Below are positions 17,041 through 25,489 of a DNA stretch of 32,294 nucleotides, piece by piece. The DNA lies in NCBI GenBank assembly GCA_023412765.1, contig JAEZBX010000356.1:1-32294 (forward strand). The letters are read 5' to 3'. The notes beneath the pieces are model-generated. The model did no database searches. It was given only the letters and a program-made list of their open reading frames with translations, and was not told the DNA's origin. Position numbers and translations under genes: made by a program. Positions within the stretch are counted from its first letter, which is position 1, and every line of letters starts with the position of its first letter. Origin of the DNA: Bacteroidota bacterium. GTDB lineage: Bacteria; Bacteroidota; Bacteroidia; Cytophagales; Cyclobacteriaceae.

Positions 17041-19188
17041 TTACAGGTTTGGCAATTGGTTTACTGATTTATCTTTTGAAAGTGTGATAAAGATTCCCAC
17101 GAAGAGGAAGCGAGGCGCAGCCTGGCGTATTGGCCTGGAGTTATACGCACCTTCATTGTTTGGCACTGTGCTGTACTCATAGCCAAATACGTTATCCCTT
17201 CCTAGCAAATTTGTGCACGACAAATAGATGATCGTGGAAGTGGTTGGAAGATAACTCCAGTTGAAGCTGAGATCGGAATAATTTGGTGTATACACACCGT
17301 TGAATCTCCCTAGATTTGGATTATTGTAAGGTCTACCCGATGTGAACGAATAAGTAAAACCCAACTGACTTTTTACCTCCCTCAGAAAATATTTTGTAAC
17401 AACAGATAAATTATGTTTTGATGCGAATGATGGTGTTGCTTCATAGGGATAATCCAGATAAGCTCTCTTAGTGTCGAGAAACGAGTAGGAAATCCAATAG
17501 TCCAGTCGATTAATGGATGTGTTGTCACGCCAAAACACTTCGAATCCCTTCGCCTTTCCTTTACCGGAGTTGCCCAAAGTTTGATCACTACTATTCCCAA
17601 ACTTAACCAGGTCGGAATATTGTTTGTAGAAGGATTCTACCCGGAAGGTTTTGTTGTCGCGTACGAATTGATAGTTGATAATATAGTGGGTGGCTTTCTC
17701 GGGTTGCAGACCCGTATTTAATTTCAAGAATTCTGTTTTGACACTTTGCCTGAATTTGCCGTAAGCAACTGACACCTGACTGTGTGTACCAAGTTTGTAC
17801 GCTAATGAAATTCTGGGATCAAGACTGAATCGATGCTGAAGGTTATTATGCTCTCCCCTTGCGCCAACGCGGATGATCAGATTGGAACTGGCCGAAACAT
17901 CAGACTCAAAAAATAATGATGTAATGGTTTCATCGAGGGAATTCCGCTTAATTGCATGCCCTCTATCTGTTTCCCGAAAATTTGTAATTACACTTTCAGC
18001 TCCGGCCTTAAGTTCCACTCTGTCGGAAATTGAACCTTCAGCGACAGCTTTAATATGTATAGCTGTAGAACTCTGATTAATCGCAATTGTGTCTGTTTTA
18101 ATTTCATTTGTGAGGTTGTTGTAAGAGATCCCACCTCTCACACTCCAGTTTTCGCTAAGGATATCTTTAAATGAAGAATTCAGGTAATGATACTTGTTCT
18201 CCAGGTCATGCAACGACTTAAGATTTGGATTATCAATGTCATGCTGATAAAGGGAAAACTTTGATCTGTTAAAGTTTCCATAAAGCTTAAACATGCCAGT
18301 TTTACCAACCTCCTGCCTGAGCGCTGCATTTGACTCAAAAGAGACGGGTGCGTCTATCCAATCCGTTTCCTGCCGTATCACACGGGTATAAGGTTTTAGA
18401 TTAGTATATTGAACCTTGCCACCTGCCGATCCACGATTCCAAACCTGTGTATGTCCGACATCCCCTCCGACCGATAGTATTCCAAAATCAGTACGCTGCA
18501 ATTCTGCTTTGTCTTTTGAGTCCAGTACTAATGCAGACGAAAGCGCCTGGCCGTACTCCGCCGAATACCCTCCCGTGCTGAAACCCATTCCCTTAAACAT
18601 AAATGGAAGAAACCTTCCTCGTGAAGGTGTATTAGGCGCGCTCGGTCCATAAGGATCCTGCACGACCAGGCCATCGATAAATGTTTTGGCTTCGTCGTCG
18701 TCACCTCCACGAACAAATAGTCTCCCGCTTTCACCAACTTTTTGTGTACCGGGCAAGGTGTTCAACGCACCGGCTATATCAGCAGTAGCACCTGCAGTTG
18801 TGGCGATATCCAATGCGCGAAAAACTGTTCGCCGTGAAGCATCGCTCGCGGTAAATGCGCCAGCCGTGATAGTCACTTGTTGGAGTTCGCTTATCTCCTC
18901 CGTTAGCACGGCCTGAATGTCAATTACGTTGCCGGTAATCTCCAGCGGTATCGCCGACTCCTTGTATCCAACGAACCTTATGATTAATGTTTTTTTGCCC
19001 TGCTCGCTTGTCACAAACTCAAACCTACCCTCAGAGTCCGTGCTTGTACCGTCGTAAGAATCGGCGATCAGCACATTTGCACCTGGTATCGCGTTCTGCT
19101 TAACATCAACTACAGTACCCTTAATGGTGACCTGGGCGATTGCGGTATTGAAAAACAAGACTGAAGTCAAAATGAAGATCGGTTTCAT
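17041..19188 (-). CDS. TonB-dependent receptor with carboxypeptidase-regulatory-like domain
   Basis: This is an outer-membrane receptor of 715 residues. I chose the ATG at 19188 (MKPIFILTSVLFF), which gives a clean signal peptide ending at AIAQ. A TTG six codons upstream would add IKKPR and is less likely. A CarboxypepD_reg-like domain covers about 19-105 (GTVVDVKQNAIPGANVLI, IIRFVGYKES). The plug follows (ALNTLPGTQ, GRLFVRGGDDDEAKTFIDG, GGYSAEYGQALSSALVL), then a barrel of about 500 residues. It is shorter than the receptor at 2340 and of a different subgroup. A secreted TPR-like gene follows at 35 bases. The region upstream, shared with leuS in divergent layout, holds a 7-bp inverted repeat that could be an operator. 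The ligand is unknown. Confidence 0.9.
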   Translation of the reverse strand: MKPIFILTSVLFFNTAIAQVTIKGTVVDVKQNAIPGANVLIADSYDGTSTDSEGRFEFVTSEQGKKTLIIRFVGYKESAIPLEITGNVIDIQAVLTEEISELQQVTITAGAFTASDASRRTVFRALDIATTAGATADIAGALNTLPGTQKVGESGRLFVRGGDDDEAKTFIDGLVVQDPYGPSAPNTPSRGRFLPFMFKGMGFSTGGYSAEYGQALSSALVLDSKDKAELQRTDFGILSVGGDVGHTQVWNRGSAGGKVQYTNLKPYTRVIRQETDWIDAPVSFESNAALRQEVGKTGMFKLYGNFNRSKFSLYQHDIDNPNLKSLHDLENKYHYLNSSFKDILSENWSVRGGISYNNLTNEIKTDTIAINQSSTAIHIKAVAEGSISDRVELKAGAESVITNFRETDRGHAIKRNSLDETITSLFFESDVSASSNLIIRVGARGEHNNLQHRFSLDPRISLAYKLGTHSQVSVAYGKFRQSVKTEFLKLNTGLQPEKATHYIINYQFVRDNKTFRVESFYKQYSDLVKFGNSSDQTLGNSGKGKAKGFEVFWRDNTSINRLDYWISYSFLDTKRAYLDYPYEATPSFASKHNLSVVTKYFLREVKSQLGFTYSFTSGRPYNNPNLGRFNGVYTPNYSDLSFNWSYLPTTSTIIYLSCTNLLGRDNVFGYEYSTVPNNEGAYNSRPIRQAAPRFLFVGIFITLSKDKSVNQLPNL

Positions 19189-19254
19189 CCGCGGCTTTTT
19201 GATCAATTACACGGTAAAGATTCCCTCCGTGGCCGAGCCGGAAAAAGAAGACTT

Positions 19255-19273
19255 ACTGAACTGTTTGTTCAGT
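19255..19273. promoter_or_regulatory. Perfect inverted repeat in the receptor/leuS divergent region
   Basis: ACTGAAC (19255-19261) and GTTCAGT (19267-19273) form a perfect 7-bp inverted repeat around TGTTT. It lies 67 bases upstream of the receptor start. The symmetry and spacing suit a dimeric repressor site. A hairpin in the leader RNA is the alternative. No T-run follows, so it is not a terminator. Confidence 0.4.
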
Positions 19274-19349
19274 GCGATGAACCGTAGATAATCAGGTCCT
19301 AATTTTTCAGTCGTGGAACCATAAACTGAAAAAAGACGCTGTAGATTAT

Positions 19350-19357
19350 TATTTTTG
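19350..19357 (+). promoter_or_regulatory. Candidate -7 box for leuS
   Basis: TATTTTTG matches TAnnTTTG exactly and lies 51 bases before the leuS ATG. No clear TTTG is seen 19-21 bases upstream, so only half of the expected promoter is supported. Confidence 0.35.
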
Positions 19358-19408
19358 CAGGCTTAGTTAAAAAGCAAAGCAATTTAATCGACTAAAAAAG
19401 GCTGATCC

Positions 19409-22216
19409 ATGGCGGACTATAGCAAAGAGGAGATCAAACGCATCGAAGGTAAATGGCGTGAGGAATGGGAAAAAAGAGGTGTTTACCGGGTTGAAAACGT
19501 ATCCGGTAAACCCAAATACTATGTCCTTGACATGTTCCCCTACCCGTCCGGAGCTGGCCTTCATGTTGGTCACCCACTGGGTTATATTGCTTCTGATATC
19601 GTTTCGCGATACAAACGCCTGAAAGGCTTCAATGTGTTGCATCCCATGGGTTTTGATGCGTTCGGATTGCCTGCAGAGCAATATGCGATAGACCATGGTA
19701 TCCACCCGGCAGAATCCACGGCAAAAAACATTCTCAACTTCAAACAGCAGCTTGCTAAAATAGGATTCTGTTTTGACTGGAGTAGAGAGGTTCAGACATG
19801 CGATCCAAAATATTACAAATGGACGCAATGGATATTCCTGCAGATCTTTGACAGCTGGTTTAACAGGATCATAGGTAAAGCAGAGCGCATTGCTGAACTC
19901 ATTAAGATTTTTGAGAAGGAAGGAAATGTTAATCACCCATTCCCCAACACAAAATTTGTCGTTCCTGATTTAAACAAAGAAACATTCTCAAAAGACGATT
20001 GGAGTTCGTTCCCGGAGAAAACACGGCAGGAGCTATTGATGCAATATCGGTTGGCCTACCTGGCATACACGGATGTAAACTGGTGCGAAGCGTTAGGAAC
20101 CGTGCTGGCGAACGATGAGGTTATCAATGGCGTCAGTTATCGCGGCGGATTTCCTGTTGTACGAAGACAGATGCGGCAGTGGAGCTTACGGATAACTGAA
20201 TATGCAGAAAGACTTCTTAGTGGTCTCGACGAAATAGATTTTAGCGACTCAATGAAGGAGATCCAACGCAATTGGATCGGTAAAAGTGTTGGCGCAAGAA
20301 TCACCTTCGAAATAAAAACCGAAAACGGATTGTCAAAAGACCTCGTGGTGTTTACAACAAGGCCTGATACAATCTTCGGGGTTGACTTCATGGTACTGGC
20401 CCCCGAACATGAATTGGTGGCGGAAATTACAAGTGCTGAGCAAAAGGATGAGGTAGAGAAGTATTTAAAATACACCGAAAGCCGTTCTGAAATTGACCGG
20501 ATGGCGGAAGTAAAGAAAATCACCGGCGCATTTACTGGCGCATATGCCCTCAATCCATTCAACGGTCGGCGTGTACCCGTATGGATAAGTGAATACGTTC
20601 TTGCAGGATATGGTACGGGAGCGATCATGGCCGTTCCGTGCGGCGATGAACGGGATCACAAATTTGCCAAACATTTCGCTCTTCCGATAACCAACATTAT
20701 TGGATCTTACTACAACGGCGAAGAAGCAAATCCAACAAAAGATGCAATTCTTGAAAATTCAGACTTTTTGAACGGTATCGTCATGCATAAAGCTATTGAC
20801 GTGGTGGTGCAGAAACTGGAGGAAAAAGGAATAGGCAAAAGGCAAGTGAATTACAAGATGCGGGATGCAGGGTGGAGCAGGCAGCGCTACTGGGGCGAAC
20901 CATTCCCGGTAGTATATGTGGACGATATCCCATATGCAATGGAGGAGAGCGAATTACCATTGGAATTGCCTGAGTCGAATAATTTTAAATCTTCTGGAAC
21001 TGGTGAAGGTCCACTTGCTAATTTGCAGGATTGGGTATTTTTTGAGCCCGGTAAAAAGCGGGATACGAACACTATGCCCACACATGCTGGCGCCGCCTGG
21101 TATTTTTTAAGATACACCGACCCGCACAACGATAAAGAATTTGCAAGCAGGAAAAATCTTGATTACTGGAACCAGGTCGATGTTTATATCGGAGGTTCAG
21201 AACATGCAGTAGCCCACCTGTTGTATTCCCGGTTGTGGGTGAAGATTCTACATGATCTTGGATACCTGGGATTCGATGAGCCATTTAAGAAGCTGATCAA
21301 CCAGGGAAAAATTACCGGTGATTCCCGGTTCGTTTATCGTATAAGAGGAACGAACAAGTTTGTCTCAGCGGGACTCAAAGATCAGTATGAAACCGATCCC
21401 TTGCATGTTGATGTTAACCTGGTTTCTGGATTGGAATTGGATGTCGACGGATTTAAGCGTTGGAGACCTGAGTATCAAAATGCGGAAATGATCCTGGAGA
21501 ATGGAAAATACATTTGTGGATCGGGAATTGAAAAGATGAGCAAGTCATATTTCAATGTTGGGAACCCTGACGACATTGTTGAAAACTACGGTGCCGATAC
21601 ACTACGGATGTATGAGATGTTCCTGGGTCCACTTGAAATATCAAAACCTTGGAATACGAACGGTATCGATGGAGTGTTTAAGTTTCTTAGACGAATCTGG
21701 AATCTCTTCCATACACCGACGGGAGAATTTTTAGTAACAGATGATGAGCCAACACCTGCTGAATTGAAGGCACTTCACAAGGCTTTAAAAAAGGTTGAAT
21801 ATGATATAGAACACTATTCCTTCAATACCACAGTTAGCGAATTTATGATTTGCAGCAATGAATTAATGGCGTTGAAATGCAATAAGCGTTCAATATTGGA
21901 ACCGTTGCTCATCGCGTTGTCACCTTATGCACCTCACATTACCGAAGAGCTTTGGGAGAAGTTGGGTCATTCTGATACAATTCTGAACGCTTCATTCCCT
22001 CAATACAAGGAAGAATATCTTGTCGAAAGCTCTTTTGAATATCCCATATCAATCAACGGTAAGGTAAGAGCGAAAATGAATTTTGCTCTCGATATGCCAA
22101 AAGAAGATGTTGAAAAAATGGTGCTTGCATCGGAGGTCGTACAGAAGTGGACAGAGGGAAAAAGTCCAAAGAAAGTTATCGTCGTTCCCGGCAGAATCGT
22201 CAACGTTGTTGTATAG
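19409..22216 (+). CDS. leuS: Leucyl-tRNA synthetase
   Basis: This cytoplasmic class I aminoacyl-tRNA synthetase charges tRNA-Leu with leucine using ATP. It has 935 residues. The HIGH-type signature is HVGH (52-55), within YPSGAGLHVGHPLGY, and the KMSKS loop is intact at 709-713 (EKMSKSYFN). The editing domain is present, with the threonine-rich FTTRPDTIFG and later GYGTGAIMAVPCGDERD (containing the conserved Asp). Insertions relative to Escherichia coli LeuS lie after residue 150 and before the KMSKS loop. Both look like the usual Bacteroidota form rather than damage. The C-terminal domain ends KVIVVPGRIVNVVV. fabH follows in the same direction after 60 bases. Confidence 0.98.
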   Translation: MADYSKEEIKRIEGKWREEWEKRGVYRVENVSGKPKYYVLDMFPYPSGAGLHVGHPLGYIASDIVSRYKRLKGFNVLHPMGFDAFGLPAEQYAIDHGIHPAESTAKNILNFKQQLAKIGFCFDWSREVQTCDPKYYKWTQWIFLQIFDSWFNRIIGKAERIAELIKIFEKEGNVNHPFPNTKFVVPDLNKETFSKDDWSSFPEKTRQELLMQYRLAYLAYTDVNWCEALGTVLANDEVINGVSYRGGFPVVRRQMRQWSLRITEYAERLLSGLDEIDFSDSMKEIQRNWIGKSVGARITFEIKTENGLSKDLVVFTTRPDTIFGVDFMVLAPEHELVAEITSAEQKDEVEKYLKYTESRSEIDRMAEVKKITGAFTGAYALNPFNGRRVPVWISEYVLAGYGTGAIMAVPCGDERDHKFAKHFALPITNIIGSYYNGEEANPTKDAILENSDFLNGIVMHKAIDVVVQKLEEKGIGKRQVNYKMRDAGWSRQRYWGEPFPVVYVDDIPYAMEESELPLELPESNNFKSSGTGEGPLANLQDWVFFEPGKKRDTNTMPTHAGAAWYFLRYTDPHNDKEFASRKNLDYWNQVDVYIGGSEHAVAHLLYSRLWVKILHDLGYLGFDEPFKKLINQGKITGDSRFVYRIRGTNKFVSAGLKDQYETDPLHVDVNLVSGLELDVDGFKRWRPEYQNAEMILENGKYICGSGIEKMSKSYFNVGNPDDIVENYGADTLRMYEMFLGPLEISKPWNTNGIDGVFKFLRRIWNLFHTPTGEFLVTDDEPTPAELKALHKALKKVEYDIEHYSFNTTVSEFMICSNELMALKCNKRSILEPLLIALSPYAPHITEELWEKLGHSDTILNASFPQYKEEYLVESSFEYPISINGKVRAKMNFALDMPKEDVEKMVLASEVVQKWTEGKSPKKVIVVPGRIVNVVV

Positions 22217-22235
22217 ATAAGCCATGAATTTCTTG

Positions 22236-22243
22236 TACCTTCG
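22236..22243 (+). promoter_or_regulatory. Candidate -7 box for fabH
   Basis: TACCTTCG in the 60-base gap between leuS and fabH differs from TAnnTTTG at one position. It lies 33 bases before the fabH ATG. The upstream TTG copies are 24-27 bases away, slightly too far, so support is weak. Confidence 0.28.
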
Positions 22244-22276
22244 TATTCCTTCATCAATTCGCTAACTTATCTGCAC

Positions 22277-23278
22277 ATGATTTATTCCAAGGTCGTCGGG
22301 TTAGGTCATCATGTTCCTGAGAGGGTGATCACCAACGAATATCTTTCAACAAAAATGGATACCAACAATGATTGGATCGTTGAAAGAACGGGTATTCACG
22401 AACGGCGTTGGATGGATCCTGCCAAGGATACCGTTGCAAATATGGCCGCGAAGGCATCGCGCATGGCACTCGAACGTGCCGGGCTAACAGAAAAGGACAT
22501 TGACTTCATCGTATTCGCCACCATAACACCTGACTATTTCTTTCCTGGTTCAGGTGTGTTATTACAACGGGAGCTTGGACTTGATGGGAGCATCGCTGCG
22601 TTGGATATACGCAATGCGTGCTCAGGATTTATTTATGCATTGTCTGTTGCAGACCAATTTATTAAGACAGGCATGTATAAAACGGTCCTGGTTGTCGGTG
22701 GTGAAATTCAGTCAACGGCTCTCGACATTACGACCCGTGGGCGAAACACTGCAGTAATATTTGGAGATGGTGCTGGCGCGTGCATTTTGCAGGCCGCTGA
22801 GAAGCAGGGCGTGCTTTCAACACATCTTCATTCGGACGGGCGGTTTGCAGAAGAATTGTATGTCAAGGATCCGGGAAGCAGCAGACCACACGAAGAAAGA
22901 CAACCCGAGCAGATTCTTGATACATCGACGTATAAAGTTTTCATGAACGGAAATCAGGTGTTCAAGCATGCCGTTGTTCGTTTTAAAGAAGTTATTGAGG
23001 AAGCACTAAATCTGAATGGATTTAAGTCAAAGGACATTTCGTTGTTGGTTCCTCACCAGGCAAACCTTCGAATAAGCCAGTACATCCAGGAGAAACTTGG
23101 ACTGTCTGATGATCAGGTCTATAACAACATTATGCGCTATGGTAACACTACCGCTGCTTCAATACCAATCGCGTTAAGTGAAGCGTGGGCCGAGGGTAAA
23201 ATCAAAGAAAATGACTTAATTTGTTTGGCCGCCTTTGGCAGTGGTTTTACATGGGCTTCTGCACTTATAAGGTGGTGA
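22277..23278 (+). CDS. fabH: Beta-ketoacyl-ACP synthase III
   Basis: This 333-residue enzyme condenses acetyl-CoA (or a branched acyl-CoA) with malonyl-ACP to start fatty acid synthesis in the cytoplasm. The thiolase-fold catalytic triad is visible: Cys115 in RNACSGFIYAL, His259 in LVPHQANLRI and Asn290 in RYGNTTAASIP. The N-terminal half carries NDWIVERTGIHERRW, a typical KAS III start, and the length is normal. It could be a paralogue acting in a special pathway, but no acyl carrier or other fatty acid genes lie beside it. The nearest neighbours are leuS upstream and a small unknown gene downstream. Substrate preference cannot be read from the sequence. Confidence 0.95.
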   Translation: MIYSKVVGLGHHVPERVITNEYLSTKMDTNNDWIVERTGIHERRWMDPAKDTVANMAAKASRMALERAGLTEKDIDFIVFATITPDYFFPGSGVLLQRELGLDGSIAALDIRNACSGFIYALSVADQFIKTGMYKTVLVVGGEIQSTALDITTRGRNTAVIFGDGAGACILQAAEKQGVLSTHLHSDGRFAEELYVKDPGSSRPHEERQPEQILDTSTYKVFMNGNQVFKHAVVRFKEVIEEALNLNGFKSKDISLLVPHQANLRISQYIQEKLGLSDDQVYNNIMRYGNTTAASIPIALSEAWAEGKIKENDLICLAAFGSGFTWASALIRW

Positions 23279-23287
23279 TACTGCCGG

Positions 23288-23326
23288 AAGTTATCTCGGG
23301 ACTTAATGCGTGATCCCGAAACTTTT
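23288..23326 (+). terminator. Bulged hairpin downstream of fabH, possible terminator
   Basis: AAGTT-atc-TCGGGA (23288-23301) pairs with TCCCGA-AACTT (23314-23324) around a 12-base loop, followed by only two more T's. It has 11 base pairs with a 3-base bulge. The short T-run makes termination uncertain. It lies in the 74-base gap before the small gene at 23353. Confidence 0.35.
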
Positions 23327-23352
23327 GACTTGAAAACTCCTAACCGTAACCA

Positions 23353-23577
23353 ATGAAGACTGCATCTTACAATCCAAGTTCGCTTGAAGTTCATTTTGCC
23401 AATGCTTTGTACCTGCTACAGAAGGAACTGGAAAAACACCTTGAGAACAATTCAATCGTGCACGTTGAAAGCAATGTAAAGCGGGATAATCCTATGGTTA
23501 GGTTCAGTCTGCTAGACAAAGATGGAGATCCTCATGAGATCGTTGTGCGAATTATACAGGTGCCCGACAAATTTTAG
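23353..23577 (+). CDS. Small conserved-looking protein of unknown function
   Basis: I do not recognise this 74-residue protein. It has no signal peptide or membrane helix. The N-terminal half is predicted helical (LEVHFANALYLLQKELEKHL) and the C-terminal half looks like two or three beta strands (VHVESNVK, MVRFSLLDKDGDPHEIVVR). That suggests a small alpha/beta fold. It starts with ATG 74 bases after fabH and ends 85 bases before the GntP-family gene, all on the plus strand. Amino-acid composition is normal for a real soluble protein, and no larger frame competes on either strand. Confidence 0.65.
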   Translation: MKTASYNPSSLEVHFANALYLLQKELEKHLENNSIVHVESNVKRDNPMVRFSLLDKDGDPHEIVVRIIQVPDKF

Positions 23578-23621
23578 GGCATATTTATGCAAAAGGCATT
23601 ACACAGCCTTGGATTTTTTAT

Positions 23622-23629
23622 ACTTTCGT
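23622..23629 (+). promoter_or_regulatory. Candidate -7 box before the GntP/RidA/PLP-enzyme unit
   Basis: TACTTTCG differs from TAnnTTTG at one position and lies 33 bases before the permease ATG. No TTTG is found at the expected distance. The placement at the head of a tightly spaced three-gene unit supports it modestly. Confidence 0.3.
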
Positions 23630-23662
23630 CAGAAACCAATCCTAAAACCAACCTGCTGACGC

Positions 23663-24979
23663 ATGACCTTACTGCTCATCTTCCTTTGCATTGGAATTCT
23701 TGTTCTCCTCATCACTTATTTTAAAATTAATGCCTTCCTGGCATTTATTGTCGTTTCCATTCTGGCCGGATTTCTCCTTGGTGTAGAACCAGTCGCCATT
23801 ATCGGATCAGTGCAGAAAGGCATGGGAGACATGCTTGGATCACTTATCATTGTGGTCGTTACCGGCGCAATGCTAGGCAAGATCGCTGCGGAGAGCGGAG
23901 CTGCTCAGCGTATAGCCGGTGGGATGATGGGGTTGTTCGGTGCGAGCAAAATTCATTGGGCGCTGCTCATCACAGGATTTATCATAGGCATACCGTTGTT
24001 TTATAACGTAGGATTTGTACTAGTCATACCGTTAATTTTCTCGGTCGCACAGCGTTATAACCTTCCAGTTATCTATATCGGTGTACCTATGCTGGCAGCA
24101 TTGTCTGTCACTCACGGCTTCTTACCTCCACATCCCTCGCCAACTGCATTGGTTGCCCAGTTTAACGCAGACATGGCCACAACTCTTTTTTATGGGATTT
24201 TGATTGGATTGCCTACTTCAATTGTTGCGGGGCCACTGTTCGCGCGCTCTTTAAAAAAAATCAAAGCACCGATGCTGTCGACTTTTAAGTCGAAAGACCT
24301 TCCAGAAGAGCAACTTCCTGGACTGGGCGTAAGTATATTCTCTTCCCTCCTGCCCGTCATTTTGCTTGCCCTGACAACCTTGCTGACGATGGTCGCAATT
24401 GAAAATGATGTGCTAAGGACAATTATCCTTTTCCTCAGCGACCCAGCAATTGTGATGATGCTTTCATTAGCGGTGGCAACGTATACCCTGGGGCTAAGAA
24501 TGGGTATGAAAATGACTCGTATCATGGACATTTACGTTGAAGCGGTCAAAGACATCACGATTCTGCTTTTGATCATGGGAGGTGCAGGATCACTCAAACA
24601 AATCCTTATCGATAGTGGTGTGAGTGCAGAGATCGCCGTTCTTTTGAATGGCCTGGATGTTCACCCTTTGCTTCTCGGTTGGACAATTGCGTGCGTTATC
24701 CGCGTTTGCGTTGGATCCGCTACTGTTGCTGGTCTGACTGCCGCTGGTATTGTGCTGCCTCTGCTGCAGCAGCCCGGCGTCGACCCAAATCTTATGGTGC
24801 TGGCAGTTGGCGCTGGAAGTCTTATGTTCTCGCACGTGAATGATTCGGGGTTTTGGCTTTTTAAGGAATATTTCAATATTAGCATCAAGGATACCATCCG
24901 GTCTTGGTCCTTAATGGAAACAATCGTTGCCATTGTTGGAATCATTGGTGTGATGATCCTCGATGCTTTCATCACTTGA
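23663..24979 (+). CDS. GntP-family permease (gluconate or D-serine type)
   Basis: This 438-residue inner-membrane symporter has about 12 hydrophobic segments. Family features include FLAFIVVSILAGFLLGVEP, GDMLGSLIIVVVTGAMLGKI, the loop GFLPPHPSPTALV (about 153-165) and HVNDSGFWLFKEYF near the C-terminus. GntP members of known function carry gluconate or idonate, or D-serine (DsdX in Escherichia coli). Sequence alone does not separate these. The next two genes start 15 bases after its stop (RidA) and 18 bases after that (PLP enzyme acting on D-hydroxy-amino acids), while no sugar-acid kinase or dehydratase is present. I therefore favour a D-serine or D-threonine-like substrate. That preference is an inference from context. 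Confidence 0.9.
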   Translation: MTLLLIFLCIGILVLLITYFKINAFLAFIVVSILAGFLLGVEPVAIIGSVQKGMGDMLGSLIIVVVTGAMLGKIAAESGAAQRIAGGMMGLFGASKIHWALLITGFIIGIPLFYNVGFVLVIPLIFSVAQRYNLPVIYIGVPMLAALSVTHGFLPPHPSPTALVAQFNADMATTLFYGILIGLPTSIVAGPLFARSLKKIKAPMLSTFKSKDLPEEQLPGLGVSIFSSLLPVILLALTTLLTMVAIENDVLRTIILFLSDPAIVMMLSLAVATYTLGLRMGMKMTRIMDIYVEAVKDITILLLIMGGAGSLKQILIDSGVSAEIAVLLNGLDVHPLLLGWTIACVIRVCVGSATVAGLTAAGIVLPLLQQPGVDPNLMVLAVGAGSLMFSHVNDSGFWLFKEYFNISIKDTIRSWSLMETIVAIVGIIGVMILDAFIT

Positions 24980-24994
24980 GTAAAATCCATAACC

Positions 24995-25471
24995 ATGCAG
25001 CTAACGCCCGATCAGCAATTTGAAAAATTAGGACTTAAACTTCCACCTGCGCCAACACCGAAGGGCGTGTATAAACCTTTCCTCATTTTGGATACGCTGG
25101 CTTATGTATCAGGCCACGGAACTACTAAAGATGATGGATCATTAATCATAGGCCGCATTGGAAGGGAGTTGACGATTGAAGAAGGTAAACTAGCCGCCAG
25201 ACAGGTTGGCCTTGCGATTCTTGCAACCCTGAAACAAAATCTTGGAACCCTAAACAAGATCAAGCGAGTAGTCAAAGTACTGGGAATGGTTAACTGTGTT
25301 CCTGAATTTGAGCGCCATCCCTATATTATCAACGGATGTAGTGAACTATTTGCAGCTATCTGGGGAGAGGATAACGGTGTGGGTGTACGCAGTGCGGTCG
25401 GAATGGGGTCTCTTCCCGACAATATACCAGTTGAAATCGAAGCAGTTTTTGAATTGAGAGCCCGCTCATAA
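24995..25471 (+). CDS. RidA/YjgF-family enamine deaminase
   Basis: This 158-residue cytoplasmic protein of the RidA superfamily is somewhat longer than canonical RidA (about 130). The family end is clear: VVKVLGMVNCVPEFERHP, then GCSELFAAIWGEDNGV and VRSAVGMGSLPDNIPVEIEA, with the conserved Arg in VRSAVG and Glu in VEIEA. RidA proteins hydrolyse reactive 2-aminoacrylate and related enamines released by PLP enzymes. Lying 15 bases after the permease and 18 before the PLP enzyme, it probably detoxifies or speeds the release of products of that enzyme. It is of the subgroup with an extended N-terminus, whose activity is less well studied than that of canonical RidA. Confidence 0.9.
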   Translation: MQLTPDQQFEKLGLKLPPAPTPKGVYKPFLILDTLAYVSGHGTTKDDGSLIIGRIGRELTIEEGKLAARQVGLAILATLKQNLGTLNKIKRVVKVLGMVNCVPEFERHPYIINGCSELFAAIWGEDNGVGVRSAVGMGSLPDNIPVEIEAVFELRARS

Positions 25472-25489
25472 GTTCCGAATCCAACGACG

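Noticed and set aside
19367..19936. 189-codon open frame on the minus strand opposite the start of leuS
   Set aside because: It is antisense to the HVGH-containing catalytic part of leuS, and the product has no recognisable features.
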